A DNA stretch of 20,353 bases from Cerioporus squamosus (taxonomy: Eukaryota > Basidiomycota > Agaricomycetes > Polyporales > Polyporaceae): the NCBI GenBank assembly GCA_022592435.1, contig JABYQS010000498.1, forward strand, positions 1 to 20,353, given 5' to 3'. The translations under genes and the position numbers were made by a program. The notes beneath the pieces were generated by a model that worked only from the letters and a program-made list of their open reading frames with translations, searched no databases and was not told where the DNA came from. Positions within the stretch are counted from its first letter, which is position 1, and each line of letters starts with the position of its first letter. Positions 7,833 through 18,892 of this stretch are shown one piece after another.

Positions 7833-9801
7833 TCACCCGATCACATCGAATGGGATATTCTTTACCCATCTGGTAATCATGTCCTGGACAGCGTTCACGT
7901 CAGGATGCGGGAAGGACAGGAGGAGCAATCGTCTCACCAAAGTCGCCTCCGGTTGGTCGTGTGGGGCCATATGTCTGGCGGGTGCAAATATATTGGCATC
8001 AGACTAGCGAGGCAAGCGGGTACCAACAGATGCATATCGGTGTACTCACCCGCCATCGAAGATCTGCACGAAGGTGACGTTCCCGGCTCCTGGTCCGCCT
8101 GCGCTGCGCACTTTCCCGCCGACGTCGCCGAGCTCGGTGAGGAAAGGCAGGAGCGGCGCGTTACTGAACTCTTCGTGGTGCTTGTGTTCCAGTTTAAGCA
8201 TCCACCGCTCAACACCCTGGAATTGGGACATGAGTCCCGGCGTTCCAAAGACCACAGTCTATGCACTTACGAGATAGTTGCAGACACCATCTATAGAGAC
8301 GAATCAGCGAGTTTGCAACAAAGTCAATGTATATATACGACGCACCGGTGTCACCAGCGAAGACCAGCAGGCGCATGCCATCTTTCACCAGAGGCGGCAG
8401 CAACGCTGCACTGTTGCGCATGGCCTGACCTTGAGCGTAGAATGCACGGTTCGTCGTCATGTTGCAGTGAACGAACGGCACGGGAGCGCTGTCGACACCC
8501 AGTTCGCGCTTCACGCGAGGGTTGTTCATCCACTCCATGATCCAGTTCATTTCAACATAGCATAAACCGTCTTTATCCCTGCAGTCCTGACGCAGATCGT
8601 ATGGATTGAGTCCAGTCACTAAAGGCGTCGCCGTTGGTTATCTTGTTCTGAAGCCGTCTAAAGTGTTGATTACTCACATGCCATCGGTGCTAGAACCCGG
8701 ACCCAGCAGTACTCAGTGGCGGGGTTGCACGTCGCTTTGGACGGGAACCGGTAGCACGCCTCGATCATTTTGGTGCAGATCGGGGTCTCGATCCTCAGTC
8801 CCTTGCACTGAGCGCTGTCGTGCTCGAAGGGCGGATAGGGGGCCACCTCGCACATGTACTCCGGAATCGAGCCAAACTGGGTGAGCGGCTCCGTCAAGCC
8901 GTTCGCGAGAATGAGGGACGCGAAGTTGATGTGTTTTTGCCCGGGGAAAGGCGCGTAGATCCTCTGCTTGTTCATCTTGTACACGTAGCTCGCGATATTG
9001 GGCCCGTAATGGCCGCCCCAGCTCTCAGCTGCGAGATGGAGGGGCTTCTCGGCGTACTCGGGGAATCGCGAGACGAAGAGCTGGAGGAACGCATAGACGT
9101 CGACCGCGAGGTCAGCGAGGGTGTCGACTCTGGACCCGTCCGAGGCGTAGGAGAACCCGGTTCCGACGGGTTGGTCGAGGAAGACCATGTTTGCGACATT
9201 GTTCCACGAATGTGGGTTCGGGACGGTCGTGTTCGGGTCGACTATTGTGCATGGGCCGTTCTCGAAGAGCATGCCCGTAGTCGAGCTGCATCCGGGGCCG
9301 CCGTTCAGCCACATCATGAGGGGAGCAGACTCCAGGTCTGTTCGCGCTTCGAAGAACCTGCGGCGCAGTCGGTTGAACATCCTGCGAACGATCAAAAGGC
9401 GCATTGTCCACACACCAGAAGAACAAATGACGTGTATCCGATATGTCAAGATAGCCCGAGTACTGCTTCACTGTGGGATCGCACAGGGTGGGACGAGCAA
9501 CGCGCAAGCGATACTCCGAAAACGCAGGGTGAGCGAACTGCTCGTCTAGCGGAGACAAATATCAGTGCTAAGGAGTATGTCGAGGCAGCCCAGTAGACCC
9601 ACATATCGAGCCATCAGAGTTGGCCACAGTCGTCGCAGAGAACTCGTCCCAAGCAGCTTCAGAGTTGAGGGATGTTGGGAGGGCATCGGAAGGGGACAAG
9701 ATGATCTGTTCCGCGCCGATGTCTAGAGCGTTTCCGCTCACTTGAGTGGTTAGGCTGAGGAAGGACGCCACAAGGGCTAGGACAAGAGAAAGCCACCGCA
9801 T
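7833..9801 (-). CDS. Serine carboxypeptidase (carboxypeptidase Y / S10 family)
   Basis: Complete eight-exon gene, 518 aa: 9801-9603, 9545-9416, 9357-8678, 8618-8346, 8290-8271, 8216-8050, 7974-7938, 7883-7833; the coding sum is 1557 nt, an exact multiple of three. The N terminus MRWLSLVLALVASFLSL is a signal peptide. The mature part has CDPTVKQYSGYLDI, the oxyanion block WLNGGPGCSS (residues 126-135), nucleophile AESWGGHYGP (Ser about 221), acid FAGDTDGVCNYLG (Asp about 428) and FDGGHMAPHDQP (His about 491). The S10 catalytic triad is therefore intact. These enzymes remove C-terminal residues from peptides in the vacuole or, in many fungi, outside the cell. Exon 5 is only 20 nt and the catalytic Asp codon is split by an intron (G|AT). 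All introns are GT-AG, 54-75 nt. No frameshift is present, unlike genes to the right. A classical vacuolar propeptide is short or unclear, so vacuolar versus secreted fate is open. Confidence 0.96.
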
Positions 9802-10455
9802 CTTTCGCCTTACGGTGATGCTGGTGGAGGTACTGTTCCAAGCACAAGAAGACGCCAACGGACCCAAGTTAAAGGATGGGTTCGCGATGGGAGTCTCACG
9901 GTACTAGTACGTCGGAGTTCACATATCATCCTTTCACGAGCTGCGCGGCGAGCAGCGAAGAGAATCGATGCGACCACGTATGCCCGACGTGACCATGGGA
10001 TGTGTCATCGTTTGGTGAGATTCTGCTGCGACCAGGGAAGAGCTGTTATGTTCAGCCATTGCATCCGGGTAGAATCTAGCGGACTTGACTCACTTCGAAT
10101 GCATTGGTCCGCGACGGTTTGACCACGGTTCGCCGTTGAATTTCCAACTGAGCCTGGACGGAAGATAGCTAGCAGCACCGACCTGATGCTGTCTCATGCG
10201 TTCCTTGCGCAACATCCCGCCTGTGGCAGTACCTAGTATCATAATATGGTTTAGCATCGCGTCATCTCCCACTACTTACCGCAACCCTCGTCAAACACTT
10301 GTACACTCACCGCTACTCGCCACCATAGTTCCTGTGGCGACATTCGACGGATCGCACAGGGTTCTATCCCAAACGAGCATGTGAGAGGAGGAACGCAACA
10401 AAGCTACAGAGCAAAGCACTAGCAGATACAACATAGTATTCATTAAAAAGTTGTC
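9802..10455. other. Intergenic: carboxypeptidase promoter and Met1-like 3' end
   Basis: 654 bp between two genes that both read leftwards. It should hold the 3' UTR of the siroheme gene (right end) and the promoter of the carboxypeptidase (left end). Short open frames (60-62 aa) are present but have no coding character. I see no tRNA, repeat or obvious TATA box. Confidence 0.5.
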
Positions 10456-12358
10456 TCACCAGTCTTCCCAACCCGCATCAAGTCCCTCTGTGACACGCCA
10501 CAGCTTCTCGCCCAACCAAGTCTTCAACCTCTCCTCGTCTCGCTGTTCTGCCCCTTCGTCGAGGATCGACATGTCCCCTTTCTCCCAGAGCGACACGACC
10601 GACCACCCAACTACCAACATCCCAGGTGGCCTCTGCTCCCCAACACTCTCAAGAGCCGCTGTGATGTCGCGCAATGTCGAGCAAATGACGCGCTGGTCCG
10701 GCATCGACGCACGCTCAATGAGCGCGATAGGCGTACACGATGGGTATGCAGGGCCGTTCCGCCGGCTCGCACACTCCCCCTCAGCAGCTTGCAATGTCTC
10801 GAGCACTTCCGGGAGCCTGGCCACCCCCATGAGGATGACGAGCGTGCGCGACCGCTCGTATCCCGGGAGCTGCACCTTCTTGCCCTGGCGGCCGACCCCT
10901 GTGCAGACGGTGAATGACTCGGCAGCGCCTCGTTGGGTGACGGGGATGCCGGCAAATGTGGGACCGGCCAGCACGGAGCTCACACCTGGGACAACGACCG
11001 GCTCGAAGCCGTGTGCACGGAAGTAGAGGACTTCCTCCCCCGCACGGCCATACACAGTTGGATCACCCTGCTTGAGCTACAAGACAAGTTAACATCGGAT
11101 ATTCCTGACCGCAAGCTTGGGTACTCACGCGGACGACTGTCAAGCCGCGCTTCGCAGCCTCGATAGCAGCTTCCATAAGCTCGTTTTGCGCCCCATCCGC
11201 GTTTCCAGGGAACTTCCGAGCGATACGCACTTCCACTCCAGATGGTATCAGAGCAAGAACGGCCGCGGGTACTAATTTGTCCGACAGCACCAGCTGAGCA
11301 TGCTTCGTAAGGGCAACGTGTGTTGCCACAGTGAGCAGGGAGGGATGTCCGGGACCTGAACCAACCAGGAAGATCCTGCCTTGTCTTGGCGGAGAGAGCG
11401 GGAGGTCATGTATGGGCGTAGTGAGACTCGCTTGCGAGGAAGATGTTCCAGGGGAGGAAGGAGTAGGAGAGGGGAGGCCGTCGCGCCCATCCAGTACCGC
11501 AGCCATATCCTCGTCCGTCATCTGCGCGAGCTTCCGTATTGGCCAGTACTCGCTGACCTGCGCGACCCACCGCAATCTCCTACGCGCGCGCTCTCTTGCA
11601 CTCTCCTCTGCTTGCCGCTGGGGAACGGGCACATTCGGTGTGACCGGCGCGCCGTCCTCGTTCAGCTCCTGTTCTTCTTCAGCAGCGTCTAATCGCTCGT
11701 CCGAGGCCTTCGCCAACGCCCGCAACTTCCCCACCTTGGCCACTGCACGGCCGGTCTCCCTGGGGAGGCTCGCAACGATGTCCCGTCGAATGCGTCCGGC
11801 GAGCCGGCATCCTTGTCCGTTGGTCGTGACACCAACCTGCAGCGGACCCGCTTTTCCCGTCTCCGGATCAACGAATCGTTGTGTGGACATGAAGGTGAAG
11901 TCGCAGAGGTCGGGCATGTCCGCGACGTTCACAGGGATGGTTCGATGACGGAAGAGGTTTCGAATGTACTGTGCGGAGTCATAGCTGCGTCGGTACCCAC
12001 TCGCGGAGGCGACCGTGTCTGTGATGAAGAGGAGGTGCGGTCGTTGCGGTTGGCCGTAGACGAAGGCATCGAGGGCTTTCGCGTCGCGCCAATAGTCCTC
12101 GGCGCGAGCGGTGGATGTAGGAAGTTCGTCGAGGTCAAGGAGTGTGAGCTGACCCTGCTTCGCTCGCCATCGCAGCTCCTCGCACGCTGCGTCCGCGCCT
12201 CCCTTCGCCAACACGATAACTTGTGCCTCGGCCTCCAAAGCCGCGAAAGCGCGAGAGGCCGCAAGGGTGTTTCCACCGATGATGATGATGAGCTTCTGTA
12301 CCGGTCTGAACGCCAGGAGAAGAGAGGCTCCTCCTACGGGTGTCGGGAACGCCTCCAT
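10456..12358 (-). CDS. MET1: Siroheme biosynthesis fusion: Met8-like domain + uroporphyrinogen-III C-methyltransferase (SUMT)
   Basis: Two exons (12358-11129 and 11076-10456; intron 11077-11128, 52 nt) give 616 aa with no frame breaks. The N-terminal part (about 1-230) is a Rossmann-type precorrin-2 dehydrogenase-like domain: GGASLLLAFRPVQKLIIIIG, GGNTLAASRAFAALEAEA, NVADMPDLCDF. A variable acidic and serine-rich linker follows, then SUMT from about 328: GRIFLVGSGPGHPSLLTVAT, VLSDKLVPAAVL, and across the splice LKQGDPTVYGRAGEE, VVVPGVSSVLAGPTFAGIPV, PGMLVVGWSV. SUMT adds two methyl groups from SAM to uroporphyrinogen III to make precorrin-2; siroheme is the cofactor of sulfite and nitrite reductases, so this gene serves sulfur assimilation. 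The arrangement resembles bacterial CysG and yeast Met1, which also has an N-terminal extension. Whether the N-terminal domain is active as a dehydrogenase/ferrochelatase cannot be told here. Start: ATG 12358, directly before the conserved PxxGASLLLAF block. Confidence 0.93.
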
Positions 12359-12651
12359 GACGAGCAAGCCACCAGGAGTTCAGGAGGAAGTGAAAGATTG
12401 AGGTTGAGAAGCATTGTGAGAGACTTGGTGAAAATAGTGGTCGGCGTCCGTGAATGCGCGACGATGAGCAATACCTAACCTACAGGTGTGACGCCACCCG
12501 CGTGTGACCGAGAAAATATGTACGAGCGGACGTGACGCTGCGAGACTCAAAGGGCTCGCTCACCAGCATGAAGTTGATGTCGGCAGAAGGCAAGGGGAGG
12601 AGGTGTCCTGATGATACAATAGGATGTCTAGGAAAATACAGACCAAGATAC

Positions 12652-13306
12652 TCATGACGCCTTTGCTCGCGCTTTCGCCTCCTCCCTCTCCTGCGCCCTC
12701 TTCTTCGCCTCCTCGAGCTTCGCTGCAGCCTTCGCCTTCCTCTGCCGCTTTCGCCGACCAGCACCGCGTTTCGGTCCTTCCACAGCAATATCCTCCTGTA
12801 GCCTGCGTTTCTTCCGCGCGGCGTCCTCTGCGCGCTGCTTTTCGCGCTTCTTGTCGCGTTTTCGCAAGGTTCCCATAGATGACTTCAGGATGGTACCGTA
12901 CGCGGCATGAAACTTCTCCAGGTCTGCTGGCTGGACCTGACAAAAGGAGCGAGATGGATCGGGGAATGAAAGGGACATAGGCCGTGAGTACTCACGAGGG
13001 TCGAGAACATTGCCTCTTTCCCGTCGGTGACCCGAACGAGACATGGGTATTCTTTGTCTGCGTCATCTTCCGAGGACATATGGGCATCTCGCCCTCATGC
13101 AAGACTGTAAACAAGCAGACAATGAGGGGGCCACTTCGCACAGCAACTGGATGCACGCACGTCGTTTATGTGTGAGCCATATTGACCCGGATTTTGAGCT
13201 CGACTCGAATAGCGTCGAGACTTGTTTCAGGAACTGTCCACCATAGTCAGCACCGAATCCATCAACGAAAACTAGCACGTACAGTCTCGTTATCGACCAG
13301 CTGCAT
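12652..13306 (-). CDS. SRP14: Signal recognition particle subunit SRP14, one frameshift in exon 3
   Basis: Four exons: 13306-13283, 13233-13161, 13104-12996 and 12936-12652; introns of 49, 56 and 59 nt. The product (about 163 aa) reads MQLVDNET | FLKQVSTLFESSSKSGSIWL THKR | LLHEGEMP...SSEDDADKEYPCLVRVTDG KEAMFSTL | VQPADLEKFHAAYGTILKSS MGTLRKRDKKREK. FLxxVxxLFE, the T/S-H-K-R strand, the CLxRxTdGK block and the KRDKK box are SRP14 hallmarks. SRP14 pairs with SRP9/SRP21 to bind the Alu domain of SRP RNA and pause translation during ER targeting. The tail is unusually long and basic (AEDAARKKRRLQED..., rich in K/R/A/E, probably helical). With the canonical TTTACAG acceptor the frame breaks by one missing base at the G3 run 13082-13084; using a downstream GAG acceptor would avoid this but loses the family-like LLHEGE segment. 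It is head-to-head with the DUF726 gene. Confidence 0.88.
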
Positions 13307-13443
13307 CGAAGCTGGTGGGCAAGCCCAAGTTCACAAGCGCCGTATCTCGAGCCGGATCATCGTGCCCTCTATGGGCGCTACACGAGCCTGCCTGGTTCCA
13401 TACCTCACCCTGTCCCCGGCCGGTGTCCTCTGGTCTGCCACCT
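13307..13443. promoter_or_regulatory. Shared promoter region of SRP14 and the DUF726 gene
   Basis: The 137 bp between the two divergent start codons must contain both core promoters if the chosen starts are right. No TATA box is visible; the region is moderately C-rich on the plus strand. An alternative in-frame plus-strand ATG at 13315 exists but would put the two starts only 8 bp apart. Confidence 0.45.
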
Positions 13444-16400
13444 ATGCCTGTTGTCTCAGCACCTCCGATCGCGCCTATTGAGCCCGACCTGTTTGACGAT
13501 GACGATGAAGGCTGGCAAGACATGCCGGTCGTCCGCGACGATGACGGCTTCGACCTCGGATTGGACGAGGAGGACCAGAAGAAGTACCACTATGTCGCAC
13601 CAACGAAGAAGGACGACGCTGTATCTGGAGGGGCAGGGAATGCAACAGGAGCGCTTTTGGATGTTGACTACAAGGGGAACGAATGGCGAACGAAGGCGGA
13701 CCAGAACGAGAGCGAGTACACCCGGCTCCGGATGAAAGAGGAGGACGAGTCGGACGAGGTTCACCTACGCACGCGCTACCTCTTCGACGAGGACAAGGCG
13801 ATGACTCCTCTGAGCCAGATGCAGCAGACGAAGGACATGCTGACCGAGGCGCAGCGCATAGCGTACGTCGGGCTGTGTCACCTCACGAGCAAGGAGATGG
13901 TCGACCAGCTGAAGAAGGTCAACAAGAGGAGCTCAAGAAAGCGATACAGAATATGGAGCTTTGGGCGTTGAAGATTATGGGCAGGTTATACTACCACATG
14001 GAGCTCGCAACTGAAGGTGAAGTGTCCTCGACCGTCCCCGCTTCCCCAAGGTGGGCCTCACACTGAACAAGCCCGTTAGAGCAGAAGATGATCGAGAGCC
14101 TCGGACAGCACGGGATCGAGGCCAAAGACCTTGTGCCACCTCTCATGACTACCCACACCGTCGCCAATCCCGAATACGACCCTGCAGAAGCTCTCCGACA
14201 GGCACAGATCCGTGAAGCGGAAGCCGCGAAAGACTCTGCAGACATCTCGGATACCAGTGACACTACGCCTCCATCTACGCCTCCTCCTGCATACACCTCT
14301 GCTGCCCCTCCCGTTCCTCCGAAGCCTCAGCAGACGACCGCCAAGGTTTTTGAGGATACCGCCGCTCCGGCTATGCCTGGCGTCAGCACACAGCTGTCTG
14401 CCGCCGACAAGGACGTGACGCTGGATATCCGGTGGACAGTCCTTTGCGACCTGTTTCTTATTCTCATCGCCGACAGTGTGTACGACGCGCGGTCACGAGT
14501 GCTCCTCGAGAATGTGGCGCTGAAGCTAGGCTTAGGCTGGCTTGACGTCGTGAAGTTCGAGAGTCGGGTCACTGAGGCGCTTGAGATTCAGGAAGGTATC
14601 GAGAAGCTGGAGCAGCAGGACTCGATACAGGAGGCAGAGAAGAGCAACAAGAAGCGGAGGTACATGATGCTGGGACTCGCGACCCTAGGTAGGCATGTCG
14701 GAGGATGCATGCTGCGTCGGCTAATACAACACCACTCGTACAGGTGGAGGTCTTGTTATTGGTCTCTCAGCCGGTCTCCTTGCTCCTGTAATCGGAGCGG
14801 GTCTTGGTGCCGCATTTACCACCATCGGAATCGGTGGGACAACGGGATTCCTCGCGGGCACGGGTGGCGCCGCCGTTATTACTACGGGAGGTGTCCTTAC
14901 CGGCTCCGGCATCGCTGCGCGTGGTATGGCACGAAGGACACAGTTCGTACGTACATTCGACATCCTCCCGCTGCATAACCACAAACGAGTCAATGCATCC
15001 TCACCGTCTCTGGGTGCGCTTCTACGTTTGTCCACCTATCTTCGATACGCTAACGGCGTGGCAGGTTCATGACTGGTCCTCACGACGACGTTCGCCTCCC
15101 GTTCAGTGTCCTCGATCCTGTTGTCGGCGATGTCTTCAGCGTGCTCTGGGAGCCAGATATGATCGCGAAACGGGAAGCGCCCTCAAGATTCTGACGTCCG
15201 AGGTCCTCTCCCAGATCGCCCAAACTGCGCTGCAGGCGACCGTCATGACGGCCCTCATGAGTGCACTACAATGGCCATTAGTTGGTGTCATATCTCGTGA
15301 TCTTCCACACGCACGAAACTGATCTCCTCACTCCATGCAGTCTTGACTAAGCTCGGCTACCTGATCGACAACCCTTGGTCCAACGCACTCGATCGGGCTA
15401 AGGCAGCAGGCAGCGTTCTGGCGGACGTTCTGCTGCAGCGGCACCTGGGAGTGCGCCCCATCACCCTCATCGGGTTTTCCTTGGGCGCCAGGGTGATATT
15501 CTACGCGCTGCTCGAGCTCGCGAAGAAAGGCGCCTACGGTATGTCCAGGACGTCTTCCTGCTCGGGACGACCGTAACCGCCCCGCTGACGACTTGGCTGC
15601 AAGTGCGTTCCGTCGTGTCCGGCCGATTTGTCAACGGCTATGCACGGAACGACTGGGTATTGAACTACTTGTTCCGCGCCACGAGTGGCGGGCTGAACAC
15701 CGTCGCGGGGCTGCGACCCGTGGAGAACGTTCCGGGGCTCGAAAACGTCGACGTAACGGACAAGATCTCAGGCCACATGAGCTACCGGACGTTCATGCCG
15801 CTCATCTTGGATCAGCTTGGTTTCCCTGTTTCTGCGGACTACTTCGACGAACCAGAGGTACGCATCTGTACTTGTACAGCCCCTGCCACGATGTCGCTGA
15901 AGTCAGCTGCAATGTGCTACAGGAGCCCGATTTCGAAGGAGATCGGGTCGTCATCAGGGAGGGCGAAGAGAAGGAGAAGAAAGGCTGGTTCAGGAGGACG
16001 AAGAAGACCTCGACCACTTCCCAGTCGATCTCGCGGCCGCCCTCGGCGGCATCGTTCGGGATCGCCAAGAAGAGGACGTCCGAGTCGAGCGCTACGGACG
16101 AAGACGACCTCCCTCCGCGAGAAGGCGCCTCTACGCCTACACCATCCAAGCCCGCCGCCGTTCAAACGCCCCCCAAGTCCCCGACCGCTGCTGATGACGG
16201 TGACCTTGGCTCCTCGGAGCTGCCTGCCCACGCCGGCTTCGATTTCACAGCGATCAAGGAGGTCTTAGGCAAATCGGACCTGAAACCGGAGCCTCAGATT
16301 CCTCAGCATCCCGCTTCCCACCGCCGCCGATACCACCACCCACGTTTACGCACAGAGTCTGCTCCCCGCCTGTGCCAGAACCTTCCTCCCCGCAACTCCC

Positions 16401-16916
16401 AAGATACGCCCTTCGCTTGATCTTCCACCGATTCCCCGCGATGAGGAGCCTGTCGCGGGACCAAGCACGAGTCCTCGAGCTGACCTTTCTTCGACGCTAT
16501 CGAGATCGCTCTCGCTCAATAACATGCGTGAGGAGAAGCCGATATGACATCATTCGGTCCTCCGTCCTCGCTAGCTGCTTCGCGGCAGCCCGTGTTGTCA
16601 TTCGGTGGCAGTGATGCTCTGTATGGCCGTCACAGGAACCTGATCTCACATCGACATACGGGGCCTTTGGCGCTGGCTACCCGCTATCGACGAATATCAG
16701 CGCGATAGGTTCGACGGCGTGCTGTCAAATCCATTCGCGTCTGCAGGTGCGCCCGGGCTGTCGTTCGGCGGGGCGGACGGGTCCATATCGTTCCCTACGA
16801 CAACGTCGCCATCGGCCATCCAACCCTCCCGAAGTCCTTGGGACATAGGCAAGCCGTACGGCAGCGGTAAGAAGGCTTCTTCGAGCACTCTTGACCTGAA
16901 CCCCTGGCAGAGTTGA
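13444..16916 (+). CDS. DUF726 / TMCO4-like alpha/beta hydrolase membrane protein (Mil1-like), nine single-base frame breaks
   Basis: Six exons (13444-14016, 14080-14688, 14744-15013, 15065-15284, 15341-15857, 15923-16916); coding 3183 nt, and adding nine missing bases gives exactly 1064 codons. Order: acidic N terminus (MPVVSAPP, DDDDEGWQDMPVV), helical region AQRIAYVGLCHLTSKEMV, QNMELWALKIMGRLYYHME, PLMTTHTVANPEYDP, glycine-rich membrane segments (GGGLVIGLSAGLLAPVIGAG, GIGGTTGFLAGTG), FDILPLHNHKRV then ILTVSGFMTGP, lipase-like GFSLGARVIFYALLE (nucleophile Ser), DVFLLGTTVTAP, VNGYARNDWVLNYLF and ISGHMSYRTFM, then a disordered charged/Pro/Ser tail ending SSSTLDLNPWQS. These are the features of Pfam DUF726 (human TMCO4, yeast Mil1/YFL034W), putative membrane lipases of the Golgi/endosome system. 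Breaks lie near 13925, 14993, 15169, 15541, 16280-16340, 16388, 16539, 16638 and 16706. All are one missing base and the protein is otherwise well kept, so it is called a gene, not a pseudogene. The start is ATG 13444. Confidence 0.85.
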
Positions 16917-18029
16917 GGCGGCGCTGTCCCGCTGACCGTCTCCTGCTCCATGTCTCTATCCTCGTTACCGCACGCTCACTTCATCCGCTTGTCTTCGCTT
17001 ACCCATATTCTTCTACCCCACTCGATCTGCGCATTTACATGTACTCATGGCCACCCCGATGATGCTGGGTGGGACCCGCATCATGCACGTTGGCTCTCTC
17101 CTGCGTTTGGCGACATAGCATCGATTAGACTAGTAATCAGGCATGTACAGTTTTCTGACAGGACGGTCGTACTTGGACATACTGGCCCCCCGGGCGGAAG
17201 CACTGATCACGATAACAGATGCCATGCTGGGTGCCGCAGTGTCAGGTGAGTCGAGTGAGAGGGCTACTTAACGCGACATAGAGGCCGGTCTGGGCTCTGC
17301 TTGTCCTGCCTGCAGGTTACTAACCTCCCCGGACGGCATGCAAACAGGCTTTTGGCATGCCTATCCACCTCTTGAGCTGCTTCTCCACCCTCCTCGACTT
17401 GTTCCTGCGGTGAGAGGGGGAAGGTGGCAATCATTGGTGCAAAGCAGTGCAGCGCCTCGTGTCGGCTGCAAGTGGCTCTCGTGCCGGAAACACCCTGGCT
17501 CCATCCGATTCCGAAAGCTTGTCTCTCTTCTCATCCGCCGTACTTGCAAGATCGTTCTCGTAAGGCTCGCACGTAGCCTCGATGGGCGCAGATATCTTCG
17601 GGTAAATGTACCGAGCCTTTCGCAGTTAGCGCAACATGGAACGGCCGCCGGAGCACACTGGCAGACGGCAGAATGCCCCAGATCTCTGAATCGCATCTGC
17701 AGGACTTGTGCGCGGGTGGAGCGTGCGGCAACAGATGTGGTTGGACGCTCATGATTTCACGGTCCCACTGCCTGCAAACTTCCGCACTATAAGATCATGC
17801 CGCCATGCGCAACCATGCCTCCGACAGCGCAGTACAAGACAGCAGCAGCCCTCGCTTCTCCTCTTCCTCGCCGCCCACTACGGTGCTCTCCGCACATTGT
17901 GTGGAAGCACACAGTACCTTGAGCTATCGTCCTCTTCCCTCTCTGACCAACCTCTCGATCAGACTCCGAGCCGGGCCTTAGCCCAAACCTACGAACCTAC
18001 CACCCCCTGCGCCGCCAGACATAGCCACC
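16917..18029. other. Intergenic region without a recognisable gene
   Basis: 1.1 kb between two plus-strand genes. Open frames at 16950-17249 and 17338-17754 (+) and 17361-17696 (-) have no recognisable domains. A bulged hairpin (atgatgc-t-gggt-ggg-accc-gcatcat) sits at 17059-17084 and a small perfect hairpin aggtta-c-taacct near 17314. The last 250 bp are C/T-rich and serve as promoter and 5' leader for the next gene. Confidence 0.45.
17788..17794 (+). promoter_or_regulatory. Possible TATA box of the 18030 gene
   Basis: Tataaga in a C/T-rich context 240 bp before the ATG. The leader that follows contains CTCTTCCTC-type pyrimidine stretches, common at fungal transcription starts, and the start codon itself has the strong context gccaccATG. 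The position allows a 5' leader of about 200 nt; no direct evidence of use. Confidence 0.35.
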
Positions 18030-18892
18030 ATGTCACACACCGTCTCGCGCCGCCCCCACCCGATCCTGAAGCGGGATTCGTCGCCGTTCAAGGATGTACT
18101 CCCGTTCACCTCTTGTGGGTCCACCATGTTCTCCCCGCACGTCCACTTCCCTCCCACCCCGCGTATGATCGCCGCAACGTATCCCGCGCACTCCCCCACG
18201 ACGTACGACCGCAAACCGATCGTCGTGTCCCCGAACGTCGTGCAGCTCCCGCAGCGCGGCTCGCGCACGCTGTCCACGCCGGGCCCATCCGCCGACTTCG
18301 ACAGCGAGTCCCGCGGACGGAGTCGGAGCCGTACGCGCGGCAGGCCCTCAGACCGCGCGGTTAAGGGCAGCTACTTCCACCCCGCGCGTACGAGGCGTGC
18401 AATCCGGAGCCTCTGAGCGCCGCCTCGTCCTCCTTCGACCTGCCGTCCCTCGTCCAGGACCTCTCGCCCTCGGACGAGTCCGATGACATCGTCACGCCCC
18501 CTGGCGGAAACATCGGTTCCCCCGGGAAGCATGTGTCCCTCGGGCACGCCATCTCCCTCCACCTCCCCGATACCCAGAAGGTGCGACATTCGCCCCTCGC
18601 GGAGCCCGAGCACGCGGGTTCGCCGTCGTTCAGGTCCGTCCACTCGCCCCCGCCTCGTCCGCGTCCGCACGGGAAGGCTCGCCCCAACCTCGCGCGGAAT
18701 GAGCGTCAATTGTGCGGGAAGCCCTCGTTTTCTCCCGATCTCGACGAGGGCTGTTTGGGTGGCTTTAGCCCCTCTGGAGGGCGTGTGCGCGTGCATGCGC
18801 TACACGCGACCCTCCTCCACACCATCGGACTCCCATCACGCTATACCAGCACGCTCTCATACCACGGCTTTCCGATGATATCCATAATATAG
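18030..18892 (+). CDS. Basidiomycete proline/serine-rich protein of unknown function, one frameshift
   Basis: Single exon, about 287 aa after allowing for one missing base. It starts MSHTVSRRPHPILKRDSSPF (optimal gccaccATG context) and continues VHFPPTPRMIAATYPAHSPT, TTYDRKPIVVSPNVVQLPQR and KGSYFHP. At the C4 run 18380-18383 the frame slips: the first frame stops at 18416, but the next continues RAYEACNPEPLSAASSSFDL, PSLVQDLSPSDESDDIVTPP, HVSLGHAISLHLPDT and DEGCLGGF, ending at 18892. The ILKRxSSPF / VxFPPxP / YDRxPIVVSPN pattern recurs in a small, uncharacterised protein family of mushroom-forming fungi (from memory, not searched). It is probably intrinsically disordered, with no TM or signal peptide; the RGRSRSRTRGRPS stretch resembles a nuclear or RNA-binding basic patch. 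No function is proposed. Confidence 0.75.

Noticed and set aside
7656..8540. 294-aa plus-strand open frame
   Set aside because: It is antisense to the 3' exons and introns of the carboxypeptidase gene, which explains the region fully with all catalytic residues.
11331..12478. Long plus-strand open frames (205 and 221 aa)
   Set aside because: Antisense shadows of the GC-rich Met1-like coding exon; no domain is visible in them.
13315..13443. Earlier in-frame ATG for the DUF726 gene (MGKPKFTS...)
   Set aside because: It lies 8 bp from the divergent SRP14 start codon and the extra 43 residues have no family-like character; ATG 13444 leads directly into the acidic N terminus.
13444..16916. Calling the DUF726 gene a pseudogene
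   Set aside because: All lesions are one-base losses, with no premature stop in the proper frame and no damaged motif; splice sites are intact. Sequence error explains it more simply.
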